Below the pieces are notes generated by a model. It was given only the letters and a program-made list of their open reading frames with translations, was not told where the DNA came from and did not search any database. From contig JAUIDD010000002.1 of assembly GCA_030429175.1 (NCBI GenBank), forward strand, positions 1 through 64,000: DNA of 64,000 bases. The letters are read 5' to 3'. The translations under genes were made by a program, and so were the position numbers. Shown one piece after another: positions 1-8,429 of this stretch. This DNA comes from Gammaproteobacteria bacterium. GTDB taxonomy: Bacteria > Pseudomonadota > Gammaproteobacteria > Coxiellales > Coxiellaceae. Numbering within the stretch: the first letter of the stretch is position 1; each line of letters opens with the position of its first letter.

Positions 1-55
1 CATATTCTTGTGACTCAAGCCATGCTAAAAGTTTGTTGTATCGTCGGTTTTCCAT
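1..55 (-). CDS. amgK: AmgK-like sugar kinase, N-terminal fragment
   Basis: An ATG on the minus strand at 55 opens a frame that runs off the left edge and reads MENRRYNKLLAWLESQEY. An AGGA ribosome-binding site lies about ten bases upstream. In pseudomonads and other gammaproteobacteria the gene divergent from lptD is amgK, an anomeric MurNAc/GlcNAc kinase of the aminoglycoside-phosphotransferase fold, and its N-terminus has this kind of short helix. Only 18 residues are visible, so the name rests on position and the resemblance of this helix. Only 50 bases separate it from lptD. Confidence 0.45.
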   Translation of the reverse strand, partial: MENRRYNKLLAWLESQEY

Positions 56-105
56 AATATGAGTGTCCTGTAGCCAAATGCTGTTGAAAAAGGTAACATG
101 CGCGG

Positions 106-2679
106 ATGTTTTTTAAACCACTCAAGCCCTTACATTATGGCATATTGGCTTTTGCGTCATTGTGTACGTTTTGTTTTGCAACCCCTGCAAAAAAATCTCA
201 TAAGGCTAACAAATTATTAAACCAGCCACAAGTTGTGGCTGATCGACTTCATTGGATTGTATCGGACAATTGTTACAATAATTGTGGTGGTTATTTTTTT
301 CAGCCCTTACAACTTAAAAAATATCCAAACCCCCTGCCGGCAGGTCAGCTGCCAACCGATATCGAATCACACGGCCCAGCCAAGTTTATGCGCAATGGCA
401 TGTCAAAATTAACAGGCGGTGTGGTAGTGACACAGCCGGGTAGGCGGATCACTGCCGATACTGCATTCGTATATCGTGATGCCAAAACAAATAAAGTCAG
501 TGCATTAACTCTAATCGGCAATGTGCATTTCCAACAATATCAGCGCTTAATTGTAGCGATGTATGCACATATGGATATGCGTGCACGCACCATATTGCTG
601 AAACAGGCGTTGTATCATGTGGGCCCGGCAGAGGTGCATGATAAGCTTAATCAAAATATTAAACTCAATTATGATGCATGGGGTGCGTCAAAAACGATTA
701 TGAATCCTTCGCATGATATCATGAATCTTACTGACACGACTTATTCTACATGTAGCCCATTAAATCAAGTTTGGAAAATCTCAGCAAGCCATTTGCATTT
801 TGATCGTGATCAAGGCATTGGTATGGCAAAAAATATGGTGTTGCGTGTAAAGCATGTGCCGGTTGCTTATTTTCCTTATGCATGGTTTCCAATTGATAAC
901 CGCCGCCAAAATGGCTTTTTATTTCCAGACCTTTCTATTTCTAAAAAACGTGGTAGTAAAATTGGCGTACCAATTTACTGGAATATGGCGCCGAATTACG
1001 ATATGACGGTTACACCATACTATAATTTTAAGCGTGGCTTTGAATTGGATGACTTATTTCGTTACATCACCACAAAAGGCAAAGGTAAGCTGCAATTCAA
1101 TTATTTGCCTTATGATCGTGATTTTAAAAGCTATCGTCGTGATACGATAAATGAATATCAAAATAATAATGACCTCACCACATTTATTGAAAAGCTGAGA
1201 AAGATGCATGATTATCGTGGCTATCTTGGTTTTAACGGCGAGGAGCAATGGTCGGATAGTTGGCATAGTTATTTTCATTTAAATTATGTCACCGACCCTT
1301 ATTTTTTTCGTGATATCAGTGCGAAGGCTTATTTTTATAACCCTAATCAATTACTCAATGAGGTAACTTTAAGCTATAGTGGCGCGCATTGGGATTTATT
1401 AGCGATGGTTGAGGCATATCAAACGTTGCATCCGATAGATCAGTTTGATCAGCCAATTTATGATCAATATCAACGCTTGCCTGAATTAGATGCTACAGCG
1501 TTTTATCCAAATATTTGGCGTGATTTTAGTTGGCATTGGGATTCTCAGGCAGTTAACTTTAATTATGACAGCGCATTCCCTACAAAAAATAACACACAAC
1601 CCACGCCGATCGGACAGCGACTGCATCTACGTCCAAGTATCGAATATAATCATATTTGGCGTGGTGGCTATTTTGATCCACAGTTTTATTTAGATACGAC
1701 CAGCTATATCACCCAGTTTAAACAAACCACTGAAAGTTCAACACGAAATGATTTTACCCGCACACGCGTGTTGCCCATTATCAATGTTAATACCGGTCTG
1801 TATTTTGAGCGGCGCTTTGGTTTTAGGCAAACACCCTATATTCAAACATTAGAGCCGCGTTTATTTTATTTGTATGTGCCTTATCAAAATCAAGATGCCT
1901 ACCCAAACTTTGATACTGAGTTATTGCCTTTTTCATATAACCAGTTATTTAGTGTTAATCGTTTTAGTGATTATGATCGTTTGGATAATGCCAATCAAGT
2001 CAGTTTAGGTTTGTCGAGTCGTATTTTAAATAGTGGTAGTGGGCAACAAAAATTGCGTGCTGATTTTGGTGTGATTTATTATATTCAAGATCCTAAAGTG
2101 TCATTGTCTGATGTAACCCTAGTCCATAAAACCTGGTCACCGTTAGTGGGTAACTTAAACTATAGCTTAACCGATGCGATTTCATTATCGGGGGCGATGG
2201 CATGGGATGCGTACAATGGGCATATGAATAACGCCAGCGCACGCGTCAATTACCGGCCCTCATACGATAGCAGCAAGGTATTTACGCTGGGTTATCAGTA
2301 TGTACGCGCAGATGGTCAAAATTTGGTGGGTATTAGCAATACCACCAATCAAATTTTTGGTGGTATCAGTTGGCCATTGTGGTATCAGTGGAGTGGTTTT
2401 GGTTACGCAGAATATAGTTTTAGTGGTCACTATCCAGAGAATTATTTTGCCGGTCTGCAGTATGATAGCTGCTGCTGGGCTTTACGTTTTATTTTTAATC
2501 GTCATTTTACCGGTCGTTCACCTAGTAGTACCAGTTCAAATGTAATGAATCAGTACGATAATGTTTATTATGTGCAATTACAGTTGAAGGGACTGGGTAG
2601 TGTCGGTAATAATAGCGCATCATCTTTATTAGAGTCACGATTGCCTGGCTATCATGATCCATTTGCAAACAGTTTTTAG
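106..2679 (+). CDS. lptD: LPS-assembly protein LptD
   Basis: Outer-membrane beta-barrel that, with LptE, inserts lipopolysaccharide into the outer leaflet. The 857-residue product has an N-terminal signal peptide (hydrophobic stretch ending near CFATPA), an OstA-like periplasmic domain at about residues 90-240 and a long aromatic-rich C-terminal barrel. The cysteine pattern of the family is present: C56 and/or C60, C216, and the C789-C790 pair, which would form the inter-domain disulfides needed for function. It heads the lptD-surA-rsmA-apaH run. The ATG at 106 is the only start that gives the signal peptide; an ATG at 98 sits closer to the AAAAAGG box but is in another frame. Very secure identification. 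Confidence 0.97.
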   Translation: MFFKPLKPLHYGILAFASLCTFCFATPAKKSHKANKLLNQPQVVADRLHWIVSDNCYNNCGGYFFQPLQLKKYPNPLPAGQLPTDIESHGPAKFMRNGMSKLTGGVVVTQPGRRITADTAFVYRDAKTNKVSALTLIGNVHFQQYQRLIVAMYAHMDMRARTILLKQALYHVGPAEVHDKLNQNIKLNYDAWGASKTIMNPSHDIMNLTDTTYSTCSPLNQVWKISASHLHFDRDQGIGMAKNMVLRVKHVPVAYFPYAWFPIDNRRQNGFLFPDLSISKKRGSKIGVPIYWNMAPNYDMTVTPYYNFKRGFELDDLFRYITTKGKGKLQFNYLPYDRDFKSYRRDTINEYQNNNDLTTFIEKLRKMHDYRGYLGFNGEEQWSDSWHSYFHLNYVTDPYFFRDISAKAYFYNPNQLLNEVTLSYSGAHWDLLAMVEAYQTLHPIDQFDQPIYDQYQRLPELDATAFYPNIWRDFSWHWDSQAVNFNYDSAFPTKNNTQPTPIGQRLHLRPSIEYNHIWRGGYFDPQFYLDTTSYITQFKQTTESSTRNDFTRTRVLPIINVNTGLYFERRFGFRQTPYIQTLEPRLFYLYVPYQNQDAYPNFDTELLPFSYNQLFSVNRFSDYDRLDNANQVSLGLSSRILNSGSGQQKLRADFGVIYYIQDPKVSLSDVTLVHKTWSPLVGNLNYSLTDAISLSGAMAWDAYNGHMNNASARVNYRPSYDSSKVFTLGYQYVRADGQNLVGISNTTNQIFGGISWPLWYQWSGFGYAEYSFSGHYPENYFAGLQYDSCCWALRFIFNRHFTGRSPSSTSSNVMNQYDNVYYVQLQLKGLGSVGNNSASSLLESRLPGYHDPFANSF

Positions 2680-2690
2680 AGGAGAGTACA

Positions 2691-3659
2691 ATGAGAAAAT
2701 TAGTTATCGGTCTATTAGCCATGGTAAGCGCGACTGCACTTGCTGTAACGCCTAAGTCTGGATTACCAGCACCTAAGCAATCTGTTGAGCCATTAAATAA
2801 AGTGGTTGTGATTGTGAATGGCCAGCCTGTGACACAGCACCAGTTTGATGAATTTGTCGAGCGTTCTATTAAGCGTTTGCAGATGACACATCGCCCAACG
2901 CCACCAATAGAACAATTTCGTGAATATCTATTAAAGCAATATGTTGATCGTGTATTAGAGTTGCAATTAGCTAAAAACTTTAATATCACTGTGTCTCCGA
3001 AGCAAGTGCAACAACAGATTGATCATATTATGGCAGGTGAGAATTTGACGTTGCCACAGCTTAAGCAACATGTGCATTTGCAAGGTTATACTTATGATGA
3101 ATTTAAACAGGAAGTGAAAGATGAGATTACCTTGGGTAAGCTGCAGCAACAAATAGCACAAGGGCATATTAATATCACCGATGGGGAGGTTAATAAAGAA
3201 CTTAATAAACTCAAAGCCGATAAGCGTTATGCCAAGCAATATCATATCATTGATATTTTGACACCCGTTGACGAAGATGCGTCAAAGGCGCAGTTAGCCC
3301 GTGCACTTACTGTATCACGTGAGTTAAAAGCACACCTTCAAAAAGGCATGTCTTATAAAAAAGTTGCAGATAAAAATGATATTGATCTAGGTTGGCGTAC
3401 GCTTAACGATATGCCAGATATTTTTGCCGAACAAGTTGCAACTCTGAAAACTAATGAAGTTGCAGGTCCGATTAAAGCTGCAAATGGTTATCATGTGATT
3501 CAGCTTGTTGGCGTACGCCAATCCAAGCAAAAGCCACCGACACGTGATCAAGTGAGACAGCAATTGTTTATGAAGCAGATGGATCAGCATGTAGAGAAGT
3601 GGTTAAAGTCGATACGTAAACAAGCGAACATCGAATACATCAAGGATAAAGATGCATAA
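2691..3659 (+). CDS. surA: Periplasmic chaperone SurA, single-parvulin form
   Basis: Periplasmic peptidyl-prolyl isomerase and chaperone for outer-membrane proteins such as LptD, which it follows by 11 bases with a GAGGAGAG ribosome-binding site. A signal peptide (about residues 1-19) precedes a SurA N-terminal chaperone domain (about 35-165) and one parvulin domain (about 175-275, ending GYHVIQLVGVR). At 322 residues it is about a hundred shorter than the E. coli protein. The parvulin domain present resembles P1 (PDIFAEQV matches the P1 pattern), followed directly by the C-terminal strand, so P2 is missing. The chaperone core is intact. Confidence 0.93.
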   Translation: MRKLVIGLLAMVSATALAVTPKSGLPAPKQSVEPLNKVVVIVNGQPVTQHQFDEFVERSIKRLQMTHRPTPPIEQFREYLLKQYVDRVLELQLAKNFNITVSPKQVQQQIDHIMAGENLTLPQLKQHVHLQGYTYDEFKQEVKDEITLGKLQQQIAQGHINITDGEVNKELNKLKADKRYAKQYHIIDILTPVDEDASKAQLARALTVSRELKAHLQKGMSYKKVADKNDIDLGWRTLNDMPDIFAEQVATLKTNEVAGPIKAANGYHVIQLVGVRQSKQKPPTRDQVRQQLFMKQMDQHVEKWLKSIRKQANIEYIKDKDA

Positions 3660-4425
3660 ACATCGTAAGCGTTTCGGTCAGCACTTTCTCAATGATGAGG
3701 GTGTGCTGCAAGAGATGGCGGCAGTGATCGCACCTGTAAAAACCGATGAGATGGTTGAGATTGGTCCAGGATTGGGTGTGTTAACCCATCATTTGGTCGG
3801 CGAAGTTGCACACTATGATGCAATCGAAATCGATCGCGATTTGGTTGGTGTGCTCAAAGAGTCACTCGGTCACTATGTGCAGTTTCATTTGCATGAAATG
3901 GATGTGTTAAAGGTAGATTGGTTTCAACTTGCAGCAAGTCGTCGCTTACGTGTGGTCGGCAATCTACCTTACAACATATCAACACCATTATTATTCAGTA
4001 TATTTGATGCCATTGATGTAATTGTTGATATGCATTTTTTGCTGCAAAAAGAAGTTGCCGAACGTCTTGCAGCGCCTGTCGGTTCACATCAATACGGCCG
4101 TATAAGTGTGATGGGTCAGTATTATTGTGATATGGAATTATTATTTAATGTTGACCCCGATGCTTTTACCCCACCACCTAAAGTCAATTCAACTTTCTTA
4201 CGTTTATTACCCAAAGAACCTACAATAAAAGCTCAAGACACAGCACTTCTCGAACGTGTTACTGCCACCGCTTTTAATCAACGGCGTAAAACACTGCGTA
4301 ACAGCTTGCAAACACTGCTTAGCTTAGAGGACCTCGAGCGTTTAGGCATCGATCCTAAAAAACGCGCACAGGATTTGACGGTGGGCGAGTATGTGATGCT
4401 GGCGAATAGTCTTAGCTCTGAGTAA
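3652..4425 (+). CDS. rsmA: 16S rRNA dimethyladenosine transferase RsmA
   Basis: Dimethylates the two adjacent adenosines in the 3'-terminal hairpin of 16S rRNA during small-subunit maturation, using SAM. The 257-residue protein shows the SAM-binding EIGPGLGVLTHHL motif near residue 37 and the catalytic NLPYNIS motif near residue 104, and has the normal family length. It overlaps the surA stop by 8 bases, indicating one transcript. In E. coli pdxA lies between surA and rsmA and apaG follows; both are missing here, and apaH comes two genes later. Confidence 0.96.
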   Translation: MHKHRKRFGQHFLNDEGVLQEMAAVIAPVKTDEMVEIGPGLGVLTHHLVGEVAHYDAIEIDRDLVGVLKESLGHYVQFHLHEMDVLKVDWFQLAASRRLRVVGNLPYNISTPLLFSIFDAIDVIVDMHFLLQKEVAERLAAPVGSHQYGRISVMGQYYCDMELLFNVDPDAFTPPPKVNSTFLRLLPKEPTIKAQDTALLERVTATAFNQRRKTLRNSLQTLLSLEDLERLGIDPKKRAQDLTVGEYVMLANSLSSE

Positions 4426-4460
4426 CTGTTGCAAATTTTACAATGGTTTAGTTATGATTA

Positions 4461-4489
4461 TTGCTGATTTTAGTGGTTGCCCGTATACT
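4461..4489 (+). promoter_or_regulatory. Putative sigma-70 promoter for the stress protein gene
   Basis: TTGCTG at 4461-4466 and TATACT at 4484-4489 are separated by 17 bases. The -10 box matches consensus at five of six positions, while the -35 box is weak. It lies 27 bases before the universal-stress-protein start, in the gap after rsmA, so this gene can be transcribed independently of the lptD operon. Confidence 0.5.
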
Positions 4490-4515
4490 ATACAAGTTTT
4501 TTAAGGAGGAATTTG

Positions 4516-4959
4516 ATGTTTGATTATAAATGTGTGCTAATCGCAACCGACTTATCGCCCCATGGCAAGAAAATACTGGCGCGTGCACTGGCAATGGCTA
4601 GTGAGAGTGACGCTGAGGTTCATTTAATTCACGTGGTGGAGCACTCACCATTGTCTTATGCGGGTGAATTTTCAATTCCGATTGATGGCAATGTTGAGCA
4701 GCAGATTGAGGCGGAAGCGCTGTTGATTATGCAAAATATTGCCGCAAAATATAATATCAAATCAGAAAATATTTGCTTAAGCCAGGGTTCGGTAAAGCGT
4801 GCGGTAACTGAGCATGCCAAAAAAATTCATGCTGATTTAATTGTGGTTGGCTCACATGGATTTGGTGCAATGGACATATTATTGGGATCACGTGCGAATG
4901 CGATTTTGCATAATGCACCCTGTGATATTTGGGTTTTTAAAGATAAACAAAAAAAATAG
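4516..4959 (+). CDS. Universal stress protein, UspA family
   Basis: Small cytoplasmic nucleotide-binding protein of 147 residues. Members are induced by starvation or stress and mostly act as signalling or protective dimers. The family ATP-binding signature is present near the C-terminus: VGSHGFGAMDILLGS, i.e. GxHG followed by GS. The ATG at 4516 is chosen because a perfect AAGGAGGA ribosome-binding site stands just before it; a longer in-frame extension from 4477 would bury that site. Own promoter upstream; the protease gene follows after 7 bases. Confidence 0.92.
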   Translation: MFDYKCVLIATDLSPHGKKILARALAMASESDAEVHLIHVVEHSPLSYAGEFSIPIDGNVEQQIEAEALLIMQNIAAKYNIKSENICLSQGSVKRAVTEHAKKIHADLIVVGSHGFGAMDILLGSRANAILHNAPCDIWVFKDKQKK

Positions 4960-4966
4960 GTACATT

Positions 4967-5902
4967 ATGTCAGAAGATAAAGACTTACAATCACAAATCG
5001 TCACATCATTATTAGCAGATCGTCGTGCGAGTCGGCGTTGGAGTATCATCCGCACTTGTATATGGGTGTTTATCGTTTTATTTATTTTGGGCATGCTCTA
5101 CCGTGCGCAAAGACCTGCTACCAATCAAGAAGCTTCTACAGGTTATGTTTCTTTGATGCGCTTGAATGGGATTATTATGCCAGGCTCACGTTTTTCAGCC
5201 GAAAAAGTCGTCCCACGTTTGACCGCTGCATTTGCCGATAAACAATCTCGTGGTGTGGTACTTGTGATTAACTCACCTGGTGGTAGTCCGGTGCAAGCGG
5301 GTATTATTCATGATCGAATTAATTTTTTAAAAAAGAAATATCATAAACAAGTATTAGTGCTGGGCCAAGATGCGCTTGCATCTGGTGCCTATCTCGTTGC
5401 GACAGCTGCAGATAAAATTTATGTGCATAAAGACACATTAACAGGTTCTATTGGTGTGATCATGAGCGGTTTTGGTTTTACTGATGCAATGAAAAAAATT
5501 GGTGTGACACGTCGTGTCTATACTGCAGGTAAAGATAAAGATCGACTTGACCCATTTCGTCCTGAAACACCGGCCGACGTTAAAAAATTTAAAATGATGT
5601 TAGACGAAGTGCATAAAAATTTTATTGATGATGTGCTTGAAGGTCGTCATGGTCGCTTGCATGGTAAGCCAGATGTGTTATTTTCAGGTGACTTCTGGAC
5701 TGGTACACATGCAGTGTCACTCGGTTTGGCAGATGGTACGGGTAATTTGTGGACGTTACTACAAACACAGTTTGGTGTGCAACACTACAAAGACTACAGC
5801 TTAAAGCCAACTATATTTGAAGAGTTGGTTAAAGGTGTTGAGACGAAGTTAAATTTCTCTCTTGAAAACAATCACGTTAGTTTGCATGAGGTGATGTATT
5901 AG
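4967..5902 (+). CDS. sppA: SppA-type signal peptide peptidase (S49)
   Basis: Membrane-anchored serine protease of family S49 that degrades cleaved signal peptides. This is the short single-domain form (311 residues). A transmembrane anchor spans about residues 29-46, followed by the periplasmic domain with the INSPGGSP oxyanion motif (about 101-108), Ser139 in ALASGAY as predicted nucleophile, and Lys191 in AGKDKD as the general base. The 52-residue Ser-Lys spacing equals that known for Bacillus SppA. The ATG at 4967 gives a charged cytoplasmic N-terminus before the anchor. It overlaps the predicted apaH start. Confidence 0.9.
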   Translation: MSEDKDLQSQIVTSLLADRRASRRWSIIRTCIWVFIVLFILGMLYRAQRPATNQEASTGYVSLMRLNGIIMPGSRFSAEKVVPRLTAAFADKQSRGVVLVINSPGGSPVQAGIIHDRINFLKKKYHKQVLVLGQDALASGAYLVATAADKIYVHKDTLTGSIGVIMSGFGFTDAMKKIGVTRRVYTAGKDKDRLDPFRPETPADVKKFKMMLDEVHKNFIDDVLEGRHGRLHGKPDVLFSGDFWTGTHAVSLGLADGTGNLWTLLQTQFGVQHYKDYSLKPTIFEELVKGVETKLNFSLENNHVSLHEVMY

Positions 5903-6704
5903 TACCTATCTTATTGGTGATGTGCAGGGCTGTTATCGTGAACTACAAGCCCTGCTTGCTATTATTGACTTTAATCCGGATCGTGATCGTTTAGGGTTTG
6001 TGGGTGATCTTGTTAATCGTGGGCCTGAGTCATTACAGACGCTGCGTTTTATTAAAGGACTTAAAAATCCTTTAATTGTATTGGGTAATCATGATCTGTA
6101 TTTGTTAGCAATTAATGCGGGCTGTATTAACATTAAAGAGGAGCATCTGCTCCAATCCATTTTAAAAGCACCAGATAAAATTGAACTACTCGAATGGTTG
6201 CGTCATCAGCCATTAATGATTCATAAAGATTTTGGTGTGATGGTACATGCAGGTATTCCACCACAATGGTCAGTTGATCAAGCGTTAGTGCATGCGCAAG
6301 AAGTAGAAACGGTTTTAAGAAGCGATCAGCTGAGCACGGTTATGTCACAGTATGAAGATTTTTTAACCCAGCTCGTTGGTAACCAACCAGATTACTGGAG
6401 CTTCCAATTAAGTGGTTTTGATCGTTGGCGTTATATTGTGAATGCGCTAACACGTATGCGTTTTTGTGGTGCGCATGGCGAACTTGATCTAATAAACAAA
6501 CGCCTCGGTACAACTGATGCATCACGTTTTAAGCCGTGGTATGAATGGTATGAAGGTGATACTGATATTTTCTTTGGGCACTGGGCTGACTTAAAAGGCC
6601 AGTGTGACCATCCGCATGTTTATGCACTTGATACCGCTTGTGTTTGGGGTGAGCAGTTAACCGCTATTCGCATTGAGGATCGACAATTATTCTCTGTGTC
6701 TTGA
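5898..6704 (+). CDS. apaH: Diadenosine tetraphosphatase ApaH, ATT start
   Basis: Symmetrical bis(5'-nucleosyl)-tetraphosphatase that splits Ap4A into two ADP. The metallophosphatase motifs are GDVQGCY at the N-terminus, GDLVNRGP, GNHD near residue 65 and a histidine later (VMVHAG). The first in-frame ATG/GTG (GTG at 5922) would delete the essential GD motif. Reading upstream gives STYLIGDVQG, matching the canonical N-terminus, and the only plausible initiator there is ATT at 5898, six bases after a GAGG Shine-Dalgarno. That start overlaps the sppA stop by five bases, so translation is probably coupled. With it the protein has 268 residues, normal for the family. Confidence 0.9.
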   Translation: MSTYLIGDVQGCYRELQALLAIIDFNPDRDRLGFVGDLVNRGPESLQTLRFIKGLKNPLIVLGNHDLYLLAINAGCINIKEEHLLQSILKAPDKIELLEWLRHQPLMIHKDFGVMVHAGIPPQWSVDQALVHAQEVETVLRSDQLSTVMSQYEDFLTQLVGNQPDYWSFQLSGFDRWRYIVNALTRMRFCGAHGELDLINKRLGTTDASRFKPWYEWYEGDTDIFFGHWADLKGQCDHPHVYALDTACVWGEQLTAIRIEDRQLFSVS

Positions 6705-6761
6705 ACTCAAATTGATTTTACTTTACTCTGCTCATAACACTAAGATATGAATGGAGAGAAT

Positions 6762-7832
6762 ATGCGTCATTTTAAAAGAAGAGCGTCCGCAATTGAGCAA
6801 ACGGCACATTGCGAATTATTGTTTGACTATACTGGTTTTGATCTAAAAAACATATATATGCATAATGACTTAATGGATCAGCATGCGTTAATTTTTCAGT
6901 CGGTTAACTTTATTTTTAAAAAAACTAAAAATAAAGTGTGGGACTTAGCAAGTATTAACGCATTATTTTTAGAAATAAATAGTGCTTTGCTGCAACTCAA
7001 GCATTTGCCTCATAAGAGTGATGCAGACATATTATTACAACTGTCAATAGTTGAGGTAACGGTACGCTTTCATTTGTTTTTCTTGAATACTAACTCAAGT
7101 CTTTTGCAAGGTGCGGCAAGACAGTTTAATGAAGTGTATGCTTATGGTACTAAAGTATTGCATGAGTTGTCAGAAGCGCTCTATAGTGCCAAACAATTTA
7201 AAAAAATTCATGCACGTGCCATTAATAGTATGCAAAGGCTGCAGGAAGCATATTTGTTAAATTTTACTGAATTTAATTGTCAATGTAAGCCTAACATAGA
7301 AAAATTCCTTCAAGCTATTATAGAAAAAGAAACACACTATGATTATGTGCCAATCAATTTGTGCGGCCATTTCTTTGACGACCCACATAAAAAGTCTGCT
7401 ACTGCTGTAATTAGAACATCTGCCGAAGCATTAGGTTTGCCACCATTGCCTTGTGAGGGTATGCTGGTGCCTTATGATGAAAGAGATGAAGTTGATTCTG
7501 ATCCAAAGCTTGCAAATAGATTTTTGGAAGAAGACTATGATGAGATGCAGGCAAAGCGTGAGTTGCTACATCAACAAAGTGTTTATTATCATAAAGCACT
7601 TAAACTGCGTTATGGATCAGCACTATTATGGAGTGAGCCCAAGCAAACTGATTTGCCAGAGGGCATCGTTGATTTAATTAATTGCTATATGGAAAGACGT
7701 AAAGAGCTTAATTTTAAAAGTATCGGACAGTTGATGGCAGTAATTTCCGATCAAATCATTCAGCTAGATCAACAGTTGGCAGGTGTGAAAAGTAATTACA
7801 CTGTTAGTGATATTCCAATGCCGATGTTTTAG
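6762..7832 (+). CDS. Orphan protein, mostly alpha-helical
   Basis: Not recognised. The 356-residue product has no signal peptide or membrane segment and looks soluble and largely helical, with a short Cys-containing stretch (FNCQCK) and an acidic linker around residues 245-270. ATG 6762 is preferred over ATG 6747 because GGAGAG lies five bases before it. Its 3' end overlaps the convergent folA by four bases. No domain motif could be identified. Given the likely host-associated lifestyle an effector role is possible, but nothing in the sequence proves it. Confidence 0.75.
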   Translation: MRHFKRRASAIEQTAHCELLFDYTGFDLKNIYMHNDLMDQHALIFQSVNFIFKKTKNKVWDLASINALFLEINSALLQLKHLPHKSDADILLQLSIVEVTVRFHLFFLNTNSSLLQGAARQFNEVYAYGTKVLHELSEALYSAKQFKKIHARAINSMQRLQEAYLLNFTEFNCQCKPNIEKFLQAIIEKETHYDYVPINLCGHFFDDPHKKSATAVIRTSAEALGLPPLPCEGMLVPYDERDEVDSDPKLANRFLEEDYDEMQAKRELLHQQSVYYHKALKLRYGSALLWSEPKQTDLPEGIVDLINCYMERRKELNFKSIGQLMAVISDQIIQLDQQLAGVKSNYTVSDIPMPMF

Positions 7833-8314
7833 GTTCGGCGATATTCAACAAAACGGTAAGGCAGTGGGTTATTTGTATCGGCGGCATGTGCTTCGTTTGA
7901 TATTTCAACCCAATCTTCATTGCGCCACTCGGGGAAGTAGGCATCACCTTTAATATCGCTTTCGATAATAGTAAGGTACATACGATCGGCGCGGTCGATC
8001 ATTTGTTCATATATACCAGCACCACCGATTATCATTACCTCATCACTATCAGCAACGGCATCAATTGCCGCATCGATAGATTGAAATACGTCACAACCAT
8101 CGACTGTAAAATCTGCTTGGCGCGTCACAATTAAATTGCGTCGTTTGGGTAGTGGTCTACCAATACTATCGAAAGTTTTACGACCCATAATGACAGGTTT
8201 ATTCAAGGTCTTAGACTTAAAGTGCTGAAGGTCTGCTGGCATATGCCAAGGTAGTTGATTATTAACACCAATCACACGATTGGTCGACATAGCGGCGATT
8301 AGGGCAAGTTGCAT
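7829..8314 (-). CDS. folA: Dihydrofolate reductase
   Basis: Reduces dihydrofolate to tetrahydrofolate with NADPH, keeping one-carbon metabolism running; target of trimethoprim. The 161-residue protein shows the Met20-loop region VIGVNNQLPWHMPADL with the catalytic Asp, the NADPH-binding VIMGRKTF, and the IGGAGIY glycine motif. Length is normal. An AAGGAG site lies directly before the ATG at 8314. In E. coli folA neighbours apaH, so its place here is conserved. It is divergent from the secreted orphan at 8430. Confidence 0.96.
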   Translation of the reverse strand: MQLALIAAMSTNRVIGVNNQLPWHMPADLQHFKSKTLNKPVIMGRKTFDSIGRPLPKRRNLIVTRQADFTVDGCDVFQSIDAAIDAVADSDEVMIIGGAGIYEQMIDRADRMYLTIIESDIKGDAYFPEWRNEDWVEISNEAHAADTNNPLPYRFVEYRRT

Positions 8315-8429
8315 AGTTTCTCCTTAATTTTCGCAAGGTTAGCATTTTTAAGAGGAAAATCCTACCTTCATCTACTATAGTTTATTCATATACATGAACC
8401 CGGCCACGCGCCCACAGAGGAATAAGACG

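Noticed and set aside
98-220. Alternative start at ATG 98 for a 40-codon frame overlapping lptD
   Set aside because: It is out of frame with lptD and its product has no protein-like features.
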